This document shows, one piece after another, positions 1 through 7,582 of a DNA stretch of 16,609 bases. A program made the translations under genes and the position numbers. Within the stretch, counting starts at the first letter, position 1. Each line of letters opens with the position of its first letter. The notes under the pieces are model-generated. The model saw only the letters and a list, made by a program, of their open reading frames with translations. It did no database searches and was not told where the DNA came from. The DNA lies in assembly GCA_955652855.1 (NCBI GenBank), contig CATPCN010000697.1, forward strand, positions 1-16,609, in the 5' to 3' direction. Source of the stretch: an uncultured Chthoniobacterales bacterium. GTDB lineage: Bacteria > Verrucomicrobiota > Verrucomicrobiae > Chthoniobacterales > UBA10450.

Positions 1-1181
1 AGAAACACAACCTTGGCCAATTTCTCGCGCTCCTCTTTCTGCGCCGCTTTTTCCTGACGGTCATTCGAGAGCTCGGCGCTGTTATCGCCTTCGTCGCGCG
101 CGGCAATTTTCTGTTTTTTCTTTTCGATCTCTTCCGGACTCAAATTGCTGTCGCCGGTGCGAATGGTTACACTTTGCATCGGCACAGCCACCACGTCCTT
201 AACCATGTTGGTCTCGATATCCGCGGTGCAACTCAAACCCGGCTTCAACGTCACATCGTGATCGTCGATTCTAATTTTGACCTCGAAGTTAGTCACTTCT
301 TCCTGCGTGCCCGCGCCCGTCGTCTTTCCGGTGTTGGCAATCTGGTAAACAGTGCCGTGAAATTTTCGATCGACGTAGGCGTCGATCTTCACATTCGCCT
401 TGTCGTCGACTTTCACATTCACGACGTCGTTCTCATTCACATCGACGCGCGCTTCCATGTGGCTGAGATCCGCCACGCGCATCACTTCCGTGCCGGCGAA
501 CTGATTGGTCGCCACCACGCGCTCGCCCAGTTTGCTGTTTAAAATCGTCACCGTCCCATCGATCGGCGAATAAATCGTCGTCTTGGAAAGTTGATCGCGT
601 GCCTGACTCGACCCCGCCTGCGCACGCTCGATTTCGTGCACCGAACTTTCGAAGGTGTTCTTCGCTACATCGTAGGCGGCCTGCGCGGCGTTGTATTCCT
701 GCACTGAGATCGTTTTCTTGGCGAACATGTCATCGGCGCGTTTGATGTCCTGCTCCGTCTTCATCATCGTGGCCTTCTGTTGAAGATTCGTCGCCTTGGC
801 CGAACTGATCGCCGCTTCCTGTGCCTCGACCAGCGCCTTGTACGAATCGGGTTTGATCCGCAAAAGCAAATCGCCTTTCTTCACGGCTTTCCCGTCCTCC
901 ACCGGCAGATCGATGATCTCGCCGGCAACCTCCGGCGAAATTTTCACTTCTATCTCCGGCTGTACTTTACCGGTGGCGGACACCGTCTGGAGGATTGTTT
1001 TACGAACCGCCTTTTCAGTTGTAACCGGAATCGGTTTCTCCCGTTTGCTCAGAATGATCGAAACGATGATCAACAGCAGGACAGCTCCAATCGAGCCGAA
1101 GATAATATGGCGCTTGCGACGGGACCATCGCTTTTTGCCCTTGGTCGGCGCAGTCGAAGGAGTAGCTAAAGCTTGGTGCAC
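1..1181 (-). CDS. RND/MacA-type efflux periplasmic adaptor (membrane fusion protein), 3' end outside window
   Basis: About 393 codons are visible; the protein continues past position 1. The family is the periplasmic adaptor that bridges an inner-membrane transporter (RND or MacB-type ABC) and an outer-membrane channel. A basic N-terminus (KGKKRWSRRKR) precedes one membrane anchor (FGSIGAVLLLIIVSIIL). Next comes the first biotinyl-lipoyl half (SATGKVQPEIEVKISPEVAG, then KKGDLLLRI). A long alpha-helical hairpin rich in A, K, Q and E follows, then the second lipoyl half (TTIYSPIDGTVTI with GERV) and beta-barrel segments (GLSCTADIETNMVKDVVAVP). The tail is highly charged (EEIEKKKQK, QEKAAQKEEREK), an unusual linker-like region. 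The start is the first plausible in-frame codon, a GTG at 1179-1181, about 50 nt after an in-frame TAA; no clear ribosome site precedes it, so the start is uncertain. The expected transporter partner would lie to the left of the window. Family assignment is firm; substrate is unknown. Confidence 0.85.
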   Translation of the reverse strand, partial: MHQALATPSTAPTKGKKRWSRRKRHIIFGSIGAVLLLIIVSIILSKREKPIPVTTEKAVRKTILQTVSATGKVQPEIEVKISPEVAGEIIDLPVEDGKAVKKGDLLLRIKPDSYKALVEAQEAAISSAKATNLQQKATMMKTEQDIKRADDMFAKKTISVQEYNAAQAAYDVAKNTFESSVHEIERAQAGSSQARDQLSKTTIYSPIDGTVTILNSKLGERVVATNQFAGTEVMRVADLSHMEARVDVNENDVVNVKVDDKANVKIDAYVDRKFHGTVYQIANTGKTTGAGTQEEVTNFEVKIRIDDHDVTLKPGLSCTADIETNMVKDVVAVPMQSVTIRTGDSNLSPEEIEKKKQKIAARDEGDNSAELSNDRQEKAAQKEEREKLAKVVF

Positions 1182-1295
1182 AGAAAGAGATGTTAGATCG
1201 CCATGGGCGTCAGAAAGAATGGCTGTTTAGACCTTTGCACAACAAATCTCGTTCAGTCGAACATTGTTTGGATGCAACAACGAAGCGTTTTGGAT

Positions 1296-2363
1296 TCAAA
1301 AATCCTTAACGGCTGACTCCAGGGAGCGCTCATGGATGCGATCAATTGCCCATGCGGCGTGCTCCGCAATCAACGGCTCCAGATCGCGCGCCGCGCGTTC
1401 CAGCGCGGGTAAATCCGTTTCATCGCCCACGTTGCCTAACGCGACGCAAACGTTGCGCAAAAAACCGCGTCGCTTGATTCGTTTGATCGGCGAGTTCCGA
1501 AACAACGCGCGAAACGCTTCGTCGCTAAGATCGAGATAATCGCGTAGTGCCATTCCGATTGTCGATCTTCGCGCCGAGAAGGCGCTTTCACGCGAAACTT
1601 CCGCGAATCGATTCCATGGGCACACATCGAGGCAATCATCGCAACCGTAAATTCGATCGCCGATGAGCGGCCGCAATTCGAGCGGGATTGAACCTTTCAA
1701 TTCATTCGTCAGATAAGAAATGCAGCGACGCGCATCCAGTCGGTGTGGCGCGGTGATCGCGCCGGTCGGACACGCGGTGATGCAGCGCTCGCATGTTCCG
1801 CAACGATCGCGTTGCGGAGCATCCGGCGGCAGCTCGAGCGTTGTTAAAATTTCGCCTAGAAAAAACCAGGTCCCGAGTTTTGGATCGACAAGCATCGTGC
1901 TTTTGCCATGCCAACCGATTCCAGCCGCCGCCGCGTAATCGCGTTCTAAAATCGGTCCGGTATCGACGTAACATTTTTGCCTGCCGCCAAAGCCGCGCAA
2001 AAAAATGTCGATCTTGTCCAGCTTCGCCGACATCACATCATGATAATCATCGCCCCACGCGTAGCGCGCGATCTTCCCGTATTTCTTTCCGGTTTCCGGT
2101 ATCCGGTTTCCGGTATCAACCTCGCCTTGAAAATAATTCATCGCCAGCGCGATCATGGATCGCGCGCCGCGCAAAACTTTTTGCGGATCGCCCCGCTTCT
2201 CTGCGCCGCGTTCCATGTAGCTCATCTCGCCTTGCGCTCCATCTCGCAGCCAGTCGTCGAATTCATTCGCGTGGGCCGGCGCATCGCAAACCGCGACGCG
2301 GCACGAACCGAAACCGAGCTCGCGCGCAAACGACAGCAACTGCGCTTTCAATTCGGCGCTCAT
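1296..2363 (-). CDS. queG: Epoxyqueuosine reductase QueG
   Basis: The family performs the last step of queuosine synthesis: cobalamin-dependent reduction of epoxyqueuosine to queuosine in tRNA, in the cytoplasm. At 355 residues it is near the usual length. Seen here: the conserved VDTGPILERDYA segment with Asp134, the proposed proton donor; GIGWHGKST near 148-155; a first 4Fe-4S ligand set CGTCERCITACP (Cys188, 191, 194, 198); Cys214; a second set YGCDDCLDVCPWN (Cys241, 244, 248); and a C-terminal HEAT-like helical end (LPALERAARDLEPLIAEHAAWAIDR). It starts inside the aroK stop region (4-nt overlap), so the two are probably co-transcribed. Residues about 81-95 (EVDTGNRIPETGKKY) lie at a position where family members vary in length and are encoded by a 14-bp tandem repeat. 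Confidence 0.95.
   Translation of the reverse strand: MSAELKAQLLSFARELGFGSCRVAVCDAPAHANEFDDWLRDGAQGEMSYMERGAEKRGDPQKVLRGARSMIALAMNYFQGEVDTGNRIPETGKKYGKIARYAWGDDYHDVMSAKLDKIDIFLRGFGGRQKCYVDTGPILERDYAAAAGIGWHGKSTMLVDPKLGTWFFLGEILTTLELPPDAPQRDRCGTCERCITACPTGAITAPHRLDARRCISYLTNELKGSIPLELRPLIGDRIYGCDDCLDVCPWNRFAEVSRESAFSARRSTIGMALRDYLDLSDEAFRALFRNSPIKRIKRRGFLRNVCVALGNVGDETDLPALERAARDLEPLIAEHAAWAIDRIHERSLESAVKDF
2091..2118. repeat. Two tandem 14-bp units inside queG
   Basis: Two adjacent units GGTTTCCGGTATCC and GGTTTCCGGTATCA differ only at the last base, and a shorter TTTCC precedes them. On the coding strand they read as GATACCGGAAACC repeats and add about nine residues (VDTGNRIPE) between the NYF and YAWG segments of QueG. 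The frame is kept although the unit is 14 bp, because the total gain accommodates it. This could be a simple local expansion or a piece of a dispersed repeat. Confidence 0.7.
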
Positions 2364-2893
2364 CTTTGCATGGCCTTTAAATTTTCAATCTCGCTCAAAA
2401 TCTTATCGACCACTTCATCATGTGTAAGGGTCGAAGTATGAACGCGCACATCGGCCATTTTCGCATAAAGCGGGCTGCGCGTGCGCAACATTTCCGAAAA
2501 GGTCTCGCGCGGATTTGCAGTTTGCAATAGCGGCCGATCGCCTTTTCGCGACGCCCTTTCAAAAAGCGTTTCTTTGTCGGCCTCCAGCCACACGACGATA
2601 CCGAGCCGTTTCAAAAGATCGACATTCTCGTCGCGCAAGACGATGCCTCCGCCCGTCACGATGATCGCTTGCTTCGCCGGCGCCAATTCGCGCAGCGCTT
2701 CTGTTTCCGCTTCGCGAAAGCGTGCTTCACCGCGTTTGGAAAAAATTTCGGCGATCGACAGGCCGAATTTCGACGCCACGATTTCATCCGTATCAAATCG
2801 AGCAAGGCCGGTGCGCTGCTGCAGACAACGTCCGATTGATGATTTACCGGCGCCCATGAAACCGATGAGCACGATCGATTTGGCGGAATTCAC
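2360..2893 (-). CDS. aroK: Shikimate kinase AroK
   Basis: Phosphorylates shikimate to shikimate 3-phosphate with ATP, step five of the chorismate pathway, in the cytoplasm. The 177 residues match the family length. Seen: P-loop GFMGAGKSS (11-19), the shikimate-binding Asp in FDTDE (Asp36), Arg60 in ARFREAE, the GGG motif (81-83), the lid arginine in GDRPLL (Arg118) and the RTRSPLY segment (135-141). All key residues of the family are present. It overlaps queG by 4 nt downstream and is divergent from purE, with 71 bp between the two start codons. Confidence 0.95.
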   Translation of the reverse strand: MNSAKSIVLIGFMGAGKSSIGRCLQQRTGLARFDTDEIVASKFGLSIAEIFSKRGEARFREAETEALRELAPAKQAIIVTGGGIVLRDENVDLLKRLGIVVWLEADKETLFERASRKGDRPLLQTANPRETFSEMLRTRSPLYAKMADVRVHTSTLTHDEVVDKILSEIENLKAMQR

Positions 2894-2964
2894 GCGGCAA
2901 TATGCGATCGAAGCTGGCAGTTGAAAAGAAGTTGCGGCGAACTAATCGCCGACCAAACTCAGTC
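2894..2964. promoter_or_regulatory. Divergent gap between aroK and purE
   Basis: These 71 bp separate the start codons of two divergent genes, so promoters for both should lie here or run into the coding starts. I see no convincing -35/-10 pair or operator. The call rests on gene orientation only. Confidence 0.3.
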
Positions 2965-3456
2965 ATGCCTAAGTCGAAAGCTTTGGTCGCCGTCATCATG
3001 GGGAGTAAATCGGATTGGGAAACGATGATTCATAGCGTCAAAACACTCGACGAACTGGGCGTACCTAACGAAGCCCACGTCCTTTCCGCGCATCGCACGC
3101 CCGATGCGACCGCCGATTTTGCACGAAATGCGGCGGCGCGCGGATTGCGCGTGATTATTGCCGGCGCAGGTGCCGCGGCGCATTTGGCTGGAGTGATTGC
3201 GGGCCACACATGGCTGCCGGTGCTCGGCGTACCGATTCAATCAAAGGCGTTGCATGGTCTCGATTCGTTATTGTCAATCGCGCAAATGCCCGGCGGCGTT
3301 CCCGTCGGAGCGCTCGCCATCGGAGACGCCGGCGCGAAAAACGCCGCGCTTCTTGCCGCAGCGATCATCGCGCTCAGCGACGAAACCATTCGCAAAAATC
3401 TGGAAGCGTTTCGAAAAAAACAGACCGACGCGGTGCTCGCGCAGCGTCTGCCATGA
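2965..3456 (+). CDS. purE: N5-carboxyaminoimidazole ribonucleotide mutase PurE (class I type)
   Basis: Moves the carboxyl group of N5-CAIR to give CAIR in purine synthesis, in the cytoplasm. The 163 residues match the family. Seen: [10 protein letters not shown] (11-20), the active-site SAHRTP with His43, [13 protein letters not shown] (64-76), VLGVPIQS and the [19 protein letters not shown] segment. The ATG at 2965 is chosen because it puts [17 protein letters not shown] in the usual place. The frame is open back to an ATG at 2902, but that would add a basic, non-family stretch. No strong ribosome site is seen. The next gene, tsaC, starts within its stop codon (ATGA at 3453-3456), so they form an operon. 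The partner purK is not in the window. Confidence 0.93.
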   Translation: MPKSKALVAVIMGSKSDWETMIHSVKTLDELGVPNEAHVLSAHRTPDATADFARNAAARGLRVIIAGAGAAAHLAGVIAGHTWLPVLGVPIQSKALHGLDSLLSIAQMPGGVPVGALAIGDAGAKNAALLAAAIIALSDETIRKNLEAFRKKQTDAVLAQRLP

Positions 3457-4469
3457 CGCAACTTCTTCCTTCGCGCACCTCAGAGGAGCGCGCGAAGGCT
3501 GTCGCGGAAGCGGTTGCTCTGTTGCAACAAGGCGAGATCATCGCCTTGCCCACGGAAACCGTGTACGGACTGGCCGCTGACGCGCTCAATCCGATTGCGG
3601 TCGCGAAAATCTTTGAAGCAAAAGAGCGCCCACGCTTCGATCCGCTCATCGTTCATTTGCCCGAGCTCGGCTGGCTCGAAAAAATTGTCGACCTTGGCGG
3701 CAAGGATCGACAATTGGTTTTAAAACTTGCCGATCGCTTTTGGCCGGGACCTTTTACAATCGTTTTGCCGCGTCGTGAAATCGTTCCCGAAATTGTGACG
3801 GCGGGTTTGGACACCGTTGCGGTTCGAATCAGCGCCCATCCGGTCTTTTCTGAAATCATTCGCCAGTTTGGAAAACCGCTCGCCGCGCCGAGCGCAAATC
3901 GATTTGGCTGCGTAAGCCCGACAAGCGCGCAACATGTTTTGGATGAACTCAACAATCGGATTCCGCTGATTGTCGATGCTGGACCGACATCTCACGGAAT
4001 CGAATCGACAATCGTCGCACTGCGCGACGGCAAGATCGACATTCTGCGACGCGGCCCAATCACCGCCGAAGAATTGTCGATCTTCGGCGCTAAGATCGAC
4101 ATAGTTACCAAAGCCGAAAAAATCTCGGCGCCCGGACAATTGCCTTCGCATTACGCGCCGAAGACGCCGCTGCAACTCGTTGACAACGCGAAATCATTTT
4201 CGCCTAACGAACACGATCGTGTTGCATTGCTCGCGTGGAATCCTGTTGAAACCGACAAACGCTTTGCCGCGATTCGTCGTTTGAGCGAGCACAACGACAT
4301 GCGTGAAGCAGCCGCAAACTTGTTTCGCTACCTGCGCGAACTCGACGCGCTCAATGTCGATCTTATCGTTGCGGAACGAGTTCCCGAGCACGGACTCGGC
4401 GCAGCGGTGATGGATCGGTTGAAGCGCGCGTCGCGAGTTGCGCTTGATTCGCGAGGCAAGCTTGAATGA
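3453..4469 (+). CDS. tsaC: L-threonylcarbamoyladenylate synthase, Sua5 two-domain type
   Basis: Makes threonylcarbamoyl-AMP from threonine, bicarbonate and ATP, the first step of the t6A modification at tRNA position 37, in the cytoplasm. At 338 residues it is the long Sua5/YwlC type, not the short TsaC. The YrdC domain (about 10-205) shows [63 protein letters not shown] and HGIESTIV. A linker with [14 protein letters not shown] leads to the Sua5 domain (to about 338). The ATG at 3453 overlaps the purE stop; the open frame upstream lies antisense-free but inside purE in another phase and has no family resemblance. Its last 107 bp overlap the convergent 3' end of pyrG. It carries four copies of the word AAGATCGAC, two of them as an inverted pair. 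Confidence 0.93.
   Translation: MTQLLPSRTSEERAKAVAEAVALLQQGEIIALPTETVYGLAADALNPIAVAKIFEAKERPRFDPLIVHLPELGWLEKIVDLGGKDRQLVLKLADRFWPGPFTIVLPRREIVPEIVTAGLDTVAVRISAHPVFSEIIRQFGKPLAAPSANRFGCVSPTSAQHVLDELNNRIPLIVDAGPTSHGIESTIVALRDGKIDILRRGPITAEELSIFGAKIDIVTKAEKISAPGQLPSHYAPKTPLQLVDNAKSFSPNEHDRVALLAWNPVETDKRFAAIRRLSEHNDMREAAANLFRYLRELDALNVDLIVAERVPEHGLGAAVMDRLKRASRVALDSRGKLE
4075..4101. repeat. Inverted pair of the AAGATCGACA word
   Basis: TGTCGATCTT (4075-4084) and AAGATCGACA (4092-4101) form a perfect 10-bp stem with a 7-nt loop (CGGCGCT). It lies within the tsaC coding sequence, where it encodes parts of [10 protein letters not shown]. No T-run follows it, so it is not an ordinary intrinsic terminator. 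Confidence 0.85.
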
Positions 4470-5481
4470 ATCCTTTGAAAAGCGGATGCGGATTATTCGG
4501 CTTGCTCTGAAATTCTGGATGATATTGGCAGGCGAGGAAGTAAGGATGATCGCGCAGCTCGATCAGTTCGGCGAGCGTGCCGTCCGGCGAAGTTCCTGAA
4601 ATCGTAAAACCTTTTTCGCCCATCTTTTCCCGATACTTCATATTGAACTCGTAGCGATGCCGATGTCGCTCGAGCACTTCATCGCAGCCATATAGTTTTC
4701 CCGCGAGCGTGCCTTTCACGATTTTTGTCGGCCATGTACCGAGGCGCATACTCGCGCCTTTGTTGCGAACTTCGCGCTGTTCTTCGAGCAGCGAGATCAC
4801 CGGTTCGGCCGCGTTCTTGTCGAACTCGGTGCTATTGGCGCCCTTCATGCCGCAAACATTGCGCGCGAATTCGATGGTCGCGACTTGCATGCCGAGGCAC
4901 AGACCGAGATACGGAACCTGGTGTTCCCGGGCGAAACGAGCCGCTTTGATTTTTCCTTCGACACCGCGTTCGCCGAAGCCGCCCGGAATTAAAACGCCGT
5001 CCACATCTTTTAATTGGTCCTCTCGGCCATCTTGCAGCGTTTCCGCATCGACGAGCTTAAGATCGATCCCACAATCCTGACTGGCCGCGGCGTGGGTGAG
5101 CGATTCGTAAATGCTTTTGTAGGCGTCTTGCAGTTCGATGTATTTTCCGACAACCGCGATCTTGATTTGCTTTTTCGGACTGACGACGCGCTCGACAAAT
5201 TTCCACCAATTGGTCAGATTCGGCTCTTTTGTTTTTAAATTCAAAAGATCGCAGACGAGTTGATCGAGATGCTCTTCGTGCAGCATGAGTGGAAATTCAT
5301 AGATCGTGTGCTCGACATCGCGAGCTTCAATCACCGCGTCGCGTGAGACGCTGCAAAACATCGACAGTTTTTCCCGCACCTCCGCGTCGAGCGGCCGTTC
5401 CGTGCGACACATGAGCACCTGCGGTTGCAAACCGATCTCGCGCAATTTCGCGACGCTTTGCTGCGTCGGTTTCGTTTTCAA
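4363..5481 (-). CDS. pyrG: CTP synthase, C-terminal part after an internal stop (glutaminase domain and end of synthetase domain)
   Basis: This is the downstream part of one pyrG gene (4363-6036) interrupted by an in-frame TAA at 5482-5484. It resumes in exactly the same frame with TTG AAA ACG AAA, reading LKTKPTQQSVAKLREIG, which is normal CTP synthase sequence. It holds the rest of the synthetase domain (MCRTERPL), the linker, and a complete glutamine amidotransferase domain: KIAVVGKYIELQDAYKSI, LIPGGFGERGVEGK, LGLCLGMQ with the nucleophile Cys, HRHRYEFN, and CQYHPEF with the catalytic His and Glu. The end (ACLANQAQ to ELVPQR) runs about 20 residues past the usual end and overlaps the convergent tsaC by 107 bp. 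Independent translation from TTG 5481 is possible on paper but would leave a piece of the synthetase domain at its start. No ribosome site is visible there. Confidence 0.85.
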   Translation of the reverse strand: MKTKPTQQSVAKLREIGLQPQVLMCRTERPLDAEVREKLSMFCSVSRDAVIEARDVEHTIYEFPLMLHEEHLDQLVCDLLNLKTKEPNLTNWWKFVERVVSPKKQIKIAVVGKYIELQDAYKSIYESLTHAAASQDCGIDLKLVDAETLQDGREDQLKDVDGVLIPGGFGERGVEGKIKAARFAREHQVPYLGLCLGMQVATIEFARNVCGMKGANSTEFDKNAAEPVISLLEEQREVRNKGASMRLGTWPTKIVKGTLAGKLYGCDEVLERHRHRYEFNMKYREKMGEKGFTISGTSPDGTLAELIELRDHPYFLACQYHPEFQSKPNNPHPLFKGFIQACLANQAQLATRASTDPSPLRRVRARELVPQR

Positions 5482-6036
5482 TTAGCGCGCCGCTTTGATG
5501 TAAGGCACGAGCGTGACGTGCATGTTGACGACGTTTCCCGCGCCGACTTCCAGAATAAATTGCCCAATCGCTTCGAGAAATGGCAGACCCTCGATGTCGC
5601 CGGTCGTGCCGCCGATCTCCGTGATGACGATGTCGGCTTTGCTTTCATCTGAAATTTCCCGGATGCGGTTTTTAATCACGTCGGTCACGTGCGGAATTAC
5701 CTGCACGGTTTTGCCGAGATAATCGCCGCGCCGTTCTTTCAAAATCACGCTCTCATAAACCTGCCCGCTGGTGAGATTGTTGTGACGTGAGAGGACGCAA
5801 TTCGTGAAACGCTCGTAGTGGCCAAGATCGAGATCGGTCTCAGCGCCGTCGTTGAGTACATAAACTTCGCCGTGTTGGAACGGATTCATCGTTCCCGGAT
5901 CGACATTGAGATACGGATCAAACTTTTGAAAAACTACGCGCAGGCCGCGCAGTTCAAGCAACGTGCCGAGCGAAGCGGCGGCCAAACCCTTGCCTAACGA
6001 ACTGACCACGCCGCCGGTGACAAAGATATATTTCAT
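5482..6036 (-). CDS. pyrG: CTP synthase, N-terminal part ending at an internal TAA
   Basis: CTP synthase converts UTP, ATP and glutamine to CTP. The first 184 residues are intact and typical: [11 protein letters not shown] (P-loop), [52 protein letters not shown] and [12 protein letters not shown]. The next codon, where the family normally has a residue such as Glu before LKTKPTQ, is TAA (5482-5484). A single G-to-T change from GAA would produce it. The break lies inside the synthetase domain, not at a domain border, so the fragment alone should be inactive. The start overlaps the kdsB stop by 4 nt (6033-6036), which fits an operon supplying CTP to KdsB. Either the gene is disrupted, the stop is read through, or the base is a sequence error. 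Confidence 0.88.
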   Translation of the reverse strand: MKYIFVTGGVVSSLGKGLAAASLGTLLELRGLRVVFQKFDPYLNVDPGTMNPFQHGEVYVLNDGAETDLDLGHYERFTNCVLSRHNNLTSGQVYESVILKERRGDYLGKTVQVIPHVTDVIKNRIREISDESKADIVITEIGGTTGDIEGLPFLEAIGQFILEVGAGNVVNMHVTLVPYIKAAR

Positions 6037-6788
6037 CGGCCGACACCTCTTCTTTTTGCGCGCGCGAGATTTCGCTCCAGCGCTTTTGCGTCTTCAGGCG
6101 TGTCCACGCCCGGCGATCCATGTTTCGTGACGAGCACATGAACCCTTACACCATTTTCAAGCGCGCGCAATTGCTCGAGCGATTCAGCGCGCTCCAGTGG
6201 CGACGTTTTCCATTTTACAAATCGAAGCAGCGCATCGCGACGGAATCCGTAAATGCCTTGATGTCGCAAAAATTTAAGAGATGCAGAAGAATCGCGAGGG
6301 AAGGGGATGGCAGCGCGCGAGAAGTAAAGCGCCCGCCCGCTAAGATCGACAACGACCTTCACTTGATGCGGCGAAGATGCTTCTGCCGAATTCGAAAACG
6401 GATTCGCGGCCGTAATTATGTCGATCTTACGATCGCGACGCAGTTCGCTGACAAGACGATCAATCAACTTGGGATCAACCAACGGTTCGTCGCCTTGTAT
6501 ATTAATAATGAGCGCTGCGCCTTTTAATTTGGCCGCGACTTCGGCGATGCGATCGGTGCCGCTGCCATGCCTTGACGATGTGAGCGCGACTTCCGCCCCC
6601 CAATCAAACGCAGCTTTTGCGATTCGCATGTCGTCTGTCGCGATGACGATTTCATCGAGATTTTTAGCGCGCCGGCAACGTTCCCACACATGGCGCAGCA
6701 GCGGTTTGCCCGCTATCAGGCACAGCGGTTTGCCAGGGAAACGCGTCGAGCTCCAACGCGCGGGAATAATTCCGACCGCTTTATTCAT
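6033..6788 (-). CDS. kdsB: 3-deoxy-manno-octulosonate cytidylyltransferase KdsB
   Basis: Couples CTP and KDO to give CMP-KDO, the donor for the LPS inner core, in the cytoplasm. At 251 residues it is family length. Seen: [16 protein letters not shown] (nucleotide loop, 7-22), [32 protein letters not shown] with the metal-binding Asp, [41 protein letters not shown], and [12 protein letters not shown] near the C-terminus. The gene overlaps pyrG by 4 nt, which matches its need for CTP. Upstream it is separated from gmhB by a foldback repeat, so transcription from rfaE1 through kdsB would have to pass that hairpin. Confidence 0.95.
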   Translation of the reverse strand: MNKAVGIIPARWSSTRFPGKPLCLIAGKPLLRHVWERCRRAKNLDEIVIATDDMRIAKAAFDWGAEVALTSSRHGSGTDRIAEVAAKLKGAALIINIQGDEPLVDPKLIDRLVSELRRDRKIDIITAANPFSNSAEASSPHQVKVVVDLSGRALYFSRAAIPFPRDSSASLKFLRHQGIYGFRRDALLRFVKWKTSPLERAESLEQLRALENGVRVHVLVTKHGSPGVDTPEDAKALERNLARAKRRGVGR

Positions 6789-6797
6789 ACAAACGGC

Positions 6798-6948
6798 ATG
6801 TCATCCCGAGCCGCCCGTTCGACTTCCTGCGTTCGCCCAGGGCAGGCTCCGACGGCGAGGGATCTCCCACTTCTGATCGCTCACACAAGTGGTCGTTCGT
6901 GTGCCACGCGAGCGACTGTGAGGTCCCTCGCTGCCCTCGGGATGACAT
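6798..6948. repeat. 151-bp foldback (MITE- or REP-like) element between gmhB and kdsB
   Basis: The ends are a perfect 13-bp inverted repeat, ATGTCATCCCGAG (6798-6810) and CTCGGGATGACAT (6936-6948). Inside, GCGAGGGATCTC pairs imperfectly with GAGGTCCCTCGC, and TCGCTC pairs with GAGCGA, so most of the element can fold on itself. It fills the gap between gmhB (stop at 6954) and kdsB (start 6788). No open reading frame of interest lies in it, so it would be non-autonomous. Confidence 0.8.
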
Positions 6949-6953
6949 CGCTT

Positions 6954-7499
6954 TCATGGCGTCGCGCCTAAAATAATATCGGCGGCCGCGGACAAATCTT
7001 CCGCAACCCAATCGGCGCAACTGCCCTCGGTCATCTTGTCAAAACCGGTTCGCACACGAATCGAACGCGTGCCCGCGTTATGACCGCATTCCGCGTCGAT
7101 TTCTTTGTCGCCGATAAAAAATGAGCGCGAAAGATCGACATTAAAATCACGGGCACCGTCCAGGATCATGGCGGGCGCCGGTTTGCGGCAACGTGAAGGT
7201 TGTCCGGGAACGTCGGGACAAAAATAAGTGGCGTCGATCAAATTGAGTCCGACTTGCCGAATCACTTCGGCTTCGACGGCGCGATATTGCTCTTCGGAGA
7301 AAAAGCCGCGACCGATCCCGCTTTGATTTGTGACGATGATGATTTTGTAGCCGCGCTCTCGCAGTCGCCGCAACGCTTCCGACACGCCGGGAAAAATGCG
7401 GACCTGCTTCGGATCGGAGCAGTAATCCGCGTCGTCCATGATGGTGCCGTCACGATCGAGAAAAACAGCAGCTGATCTCCCGTTAGGCGACTCGCTCAT
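6954..7499 (-). CDS. gmhB: D-glycero-D-manno-heptose 1,7-bisphosphate 7-phosphatase-like HAD phosphatase (GmhB)
   Basis: The family removes the 7-phosphate of heptose 1,7-bisphosphate on the way to ADP-heptose. At 181 residues it is family length. Seen: HAD motif I FLDRDGT (Asp15 nucleophile, Asp17 acid), motif II TNQSG (57-61), motif III Lys106 in CRKP, and motif IV GDKEID (Asp131). The GmhB zinc loop normally reads Cys-Pro-His followed by Cys-x-Cys. Here it reads FCPDVPGQPSRCRKP, keeping Cys94 and Cys104 but with Asp for His and Ser for one Cys, so zinc binding may be altered. The related histidinol-phosphate phosphatase is the main alternative, but the neighbours rfaE1 and kdsB favour heptose. 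The gene is flanked on both sides by foldback repeats. Confidence 0.88.
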   Translation of the reverse strand: MSESPNGRSAAVFLDRDGTIMDDADYCSDPKQVRIFPGVSEALRRLRERGYKIIIVTNQSGIGRGFFSEEQYRAVEAEVIRQVGLNLIDATYFCPDVPGQPSRCRKPAPAMILDGARDFNVDLSRSFFIGDKEIDAECGHNAGTRSIRVRTGFDKMTEGSCADWVAEDLSAAADIILGATP

Positions 7500-7502
7500 G
7501 GC

Positions 7503-7582
7503 TTGTCATGTTGAGCGGAGCGAAACATCTCTCGAAATATTTTGACCGGATGAGAGGTCCTTCGCTTCGCTCAGGATGACAA
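7503..7582. repeat. 80-bp foldback element between rfaE1 and gmhB
   Basis: The arms at 7503-7533 and 7552-7582 are 31 bp each and match as inverted repeats at 25 of 31 positions. They begin TTGTCAT and include TGAGCG-AGCGAA. The loop of 18 bp is AT-rich. The right arm enters the rfaE1 gene: the last codons and the TGA stop of rfaE1 are made by the element (GAG TTG TCA TCC TGA). It shares the GTCATCC/GGATGAC tips with the larger element at 6798-6948, so both may belong to related families. Confidence 0.8.

Noticed and set aside
174..1230. Plus-strand open frames such as 174-542, 780-1169 and 796-1230
   Set aside because: They are antisense shadows of the efflux adaptor, whose domain order on the minus strand is unmistakable.
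2902..2964. Longer PurE start at ATG 2902
   Set aside because: It adds a basic stretch ([17 protein letters not shown]) not found in PurE; ATG 2965 gives the normal N-terminus.
4075..4101. Intrinsic terminator formed by the inverted word pair
   Set aside because: It is in the middle of the tsaC coding region and is not followed by a T-run.
4363..6036. A natural two-subunit CTP synthase (separate synthetase and glutaminase)
   Set aside because: The break is within the synthetase domain near residue 185, not at the linker between domains.
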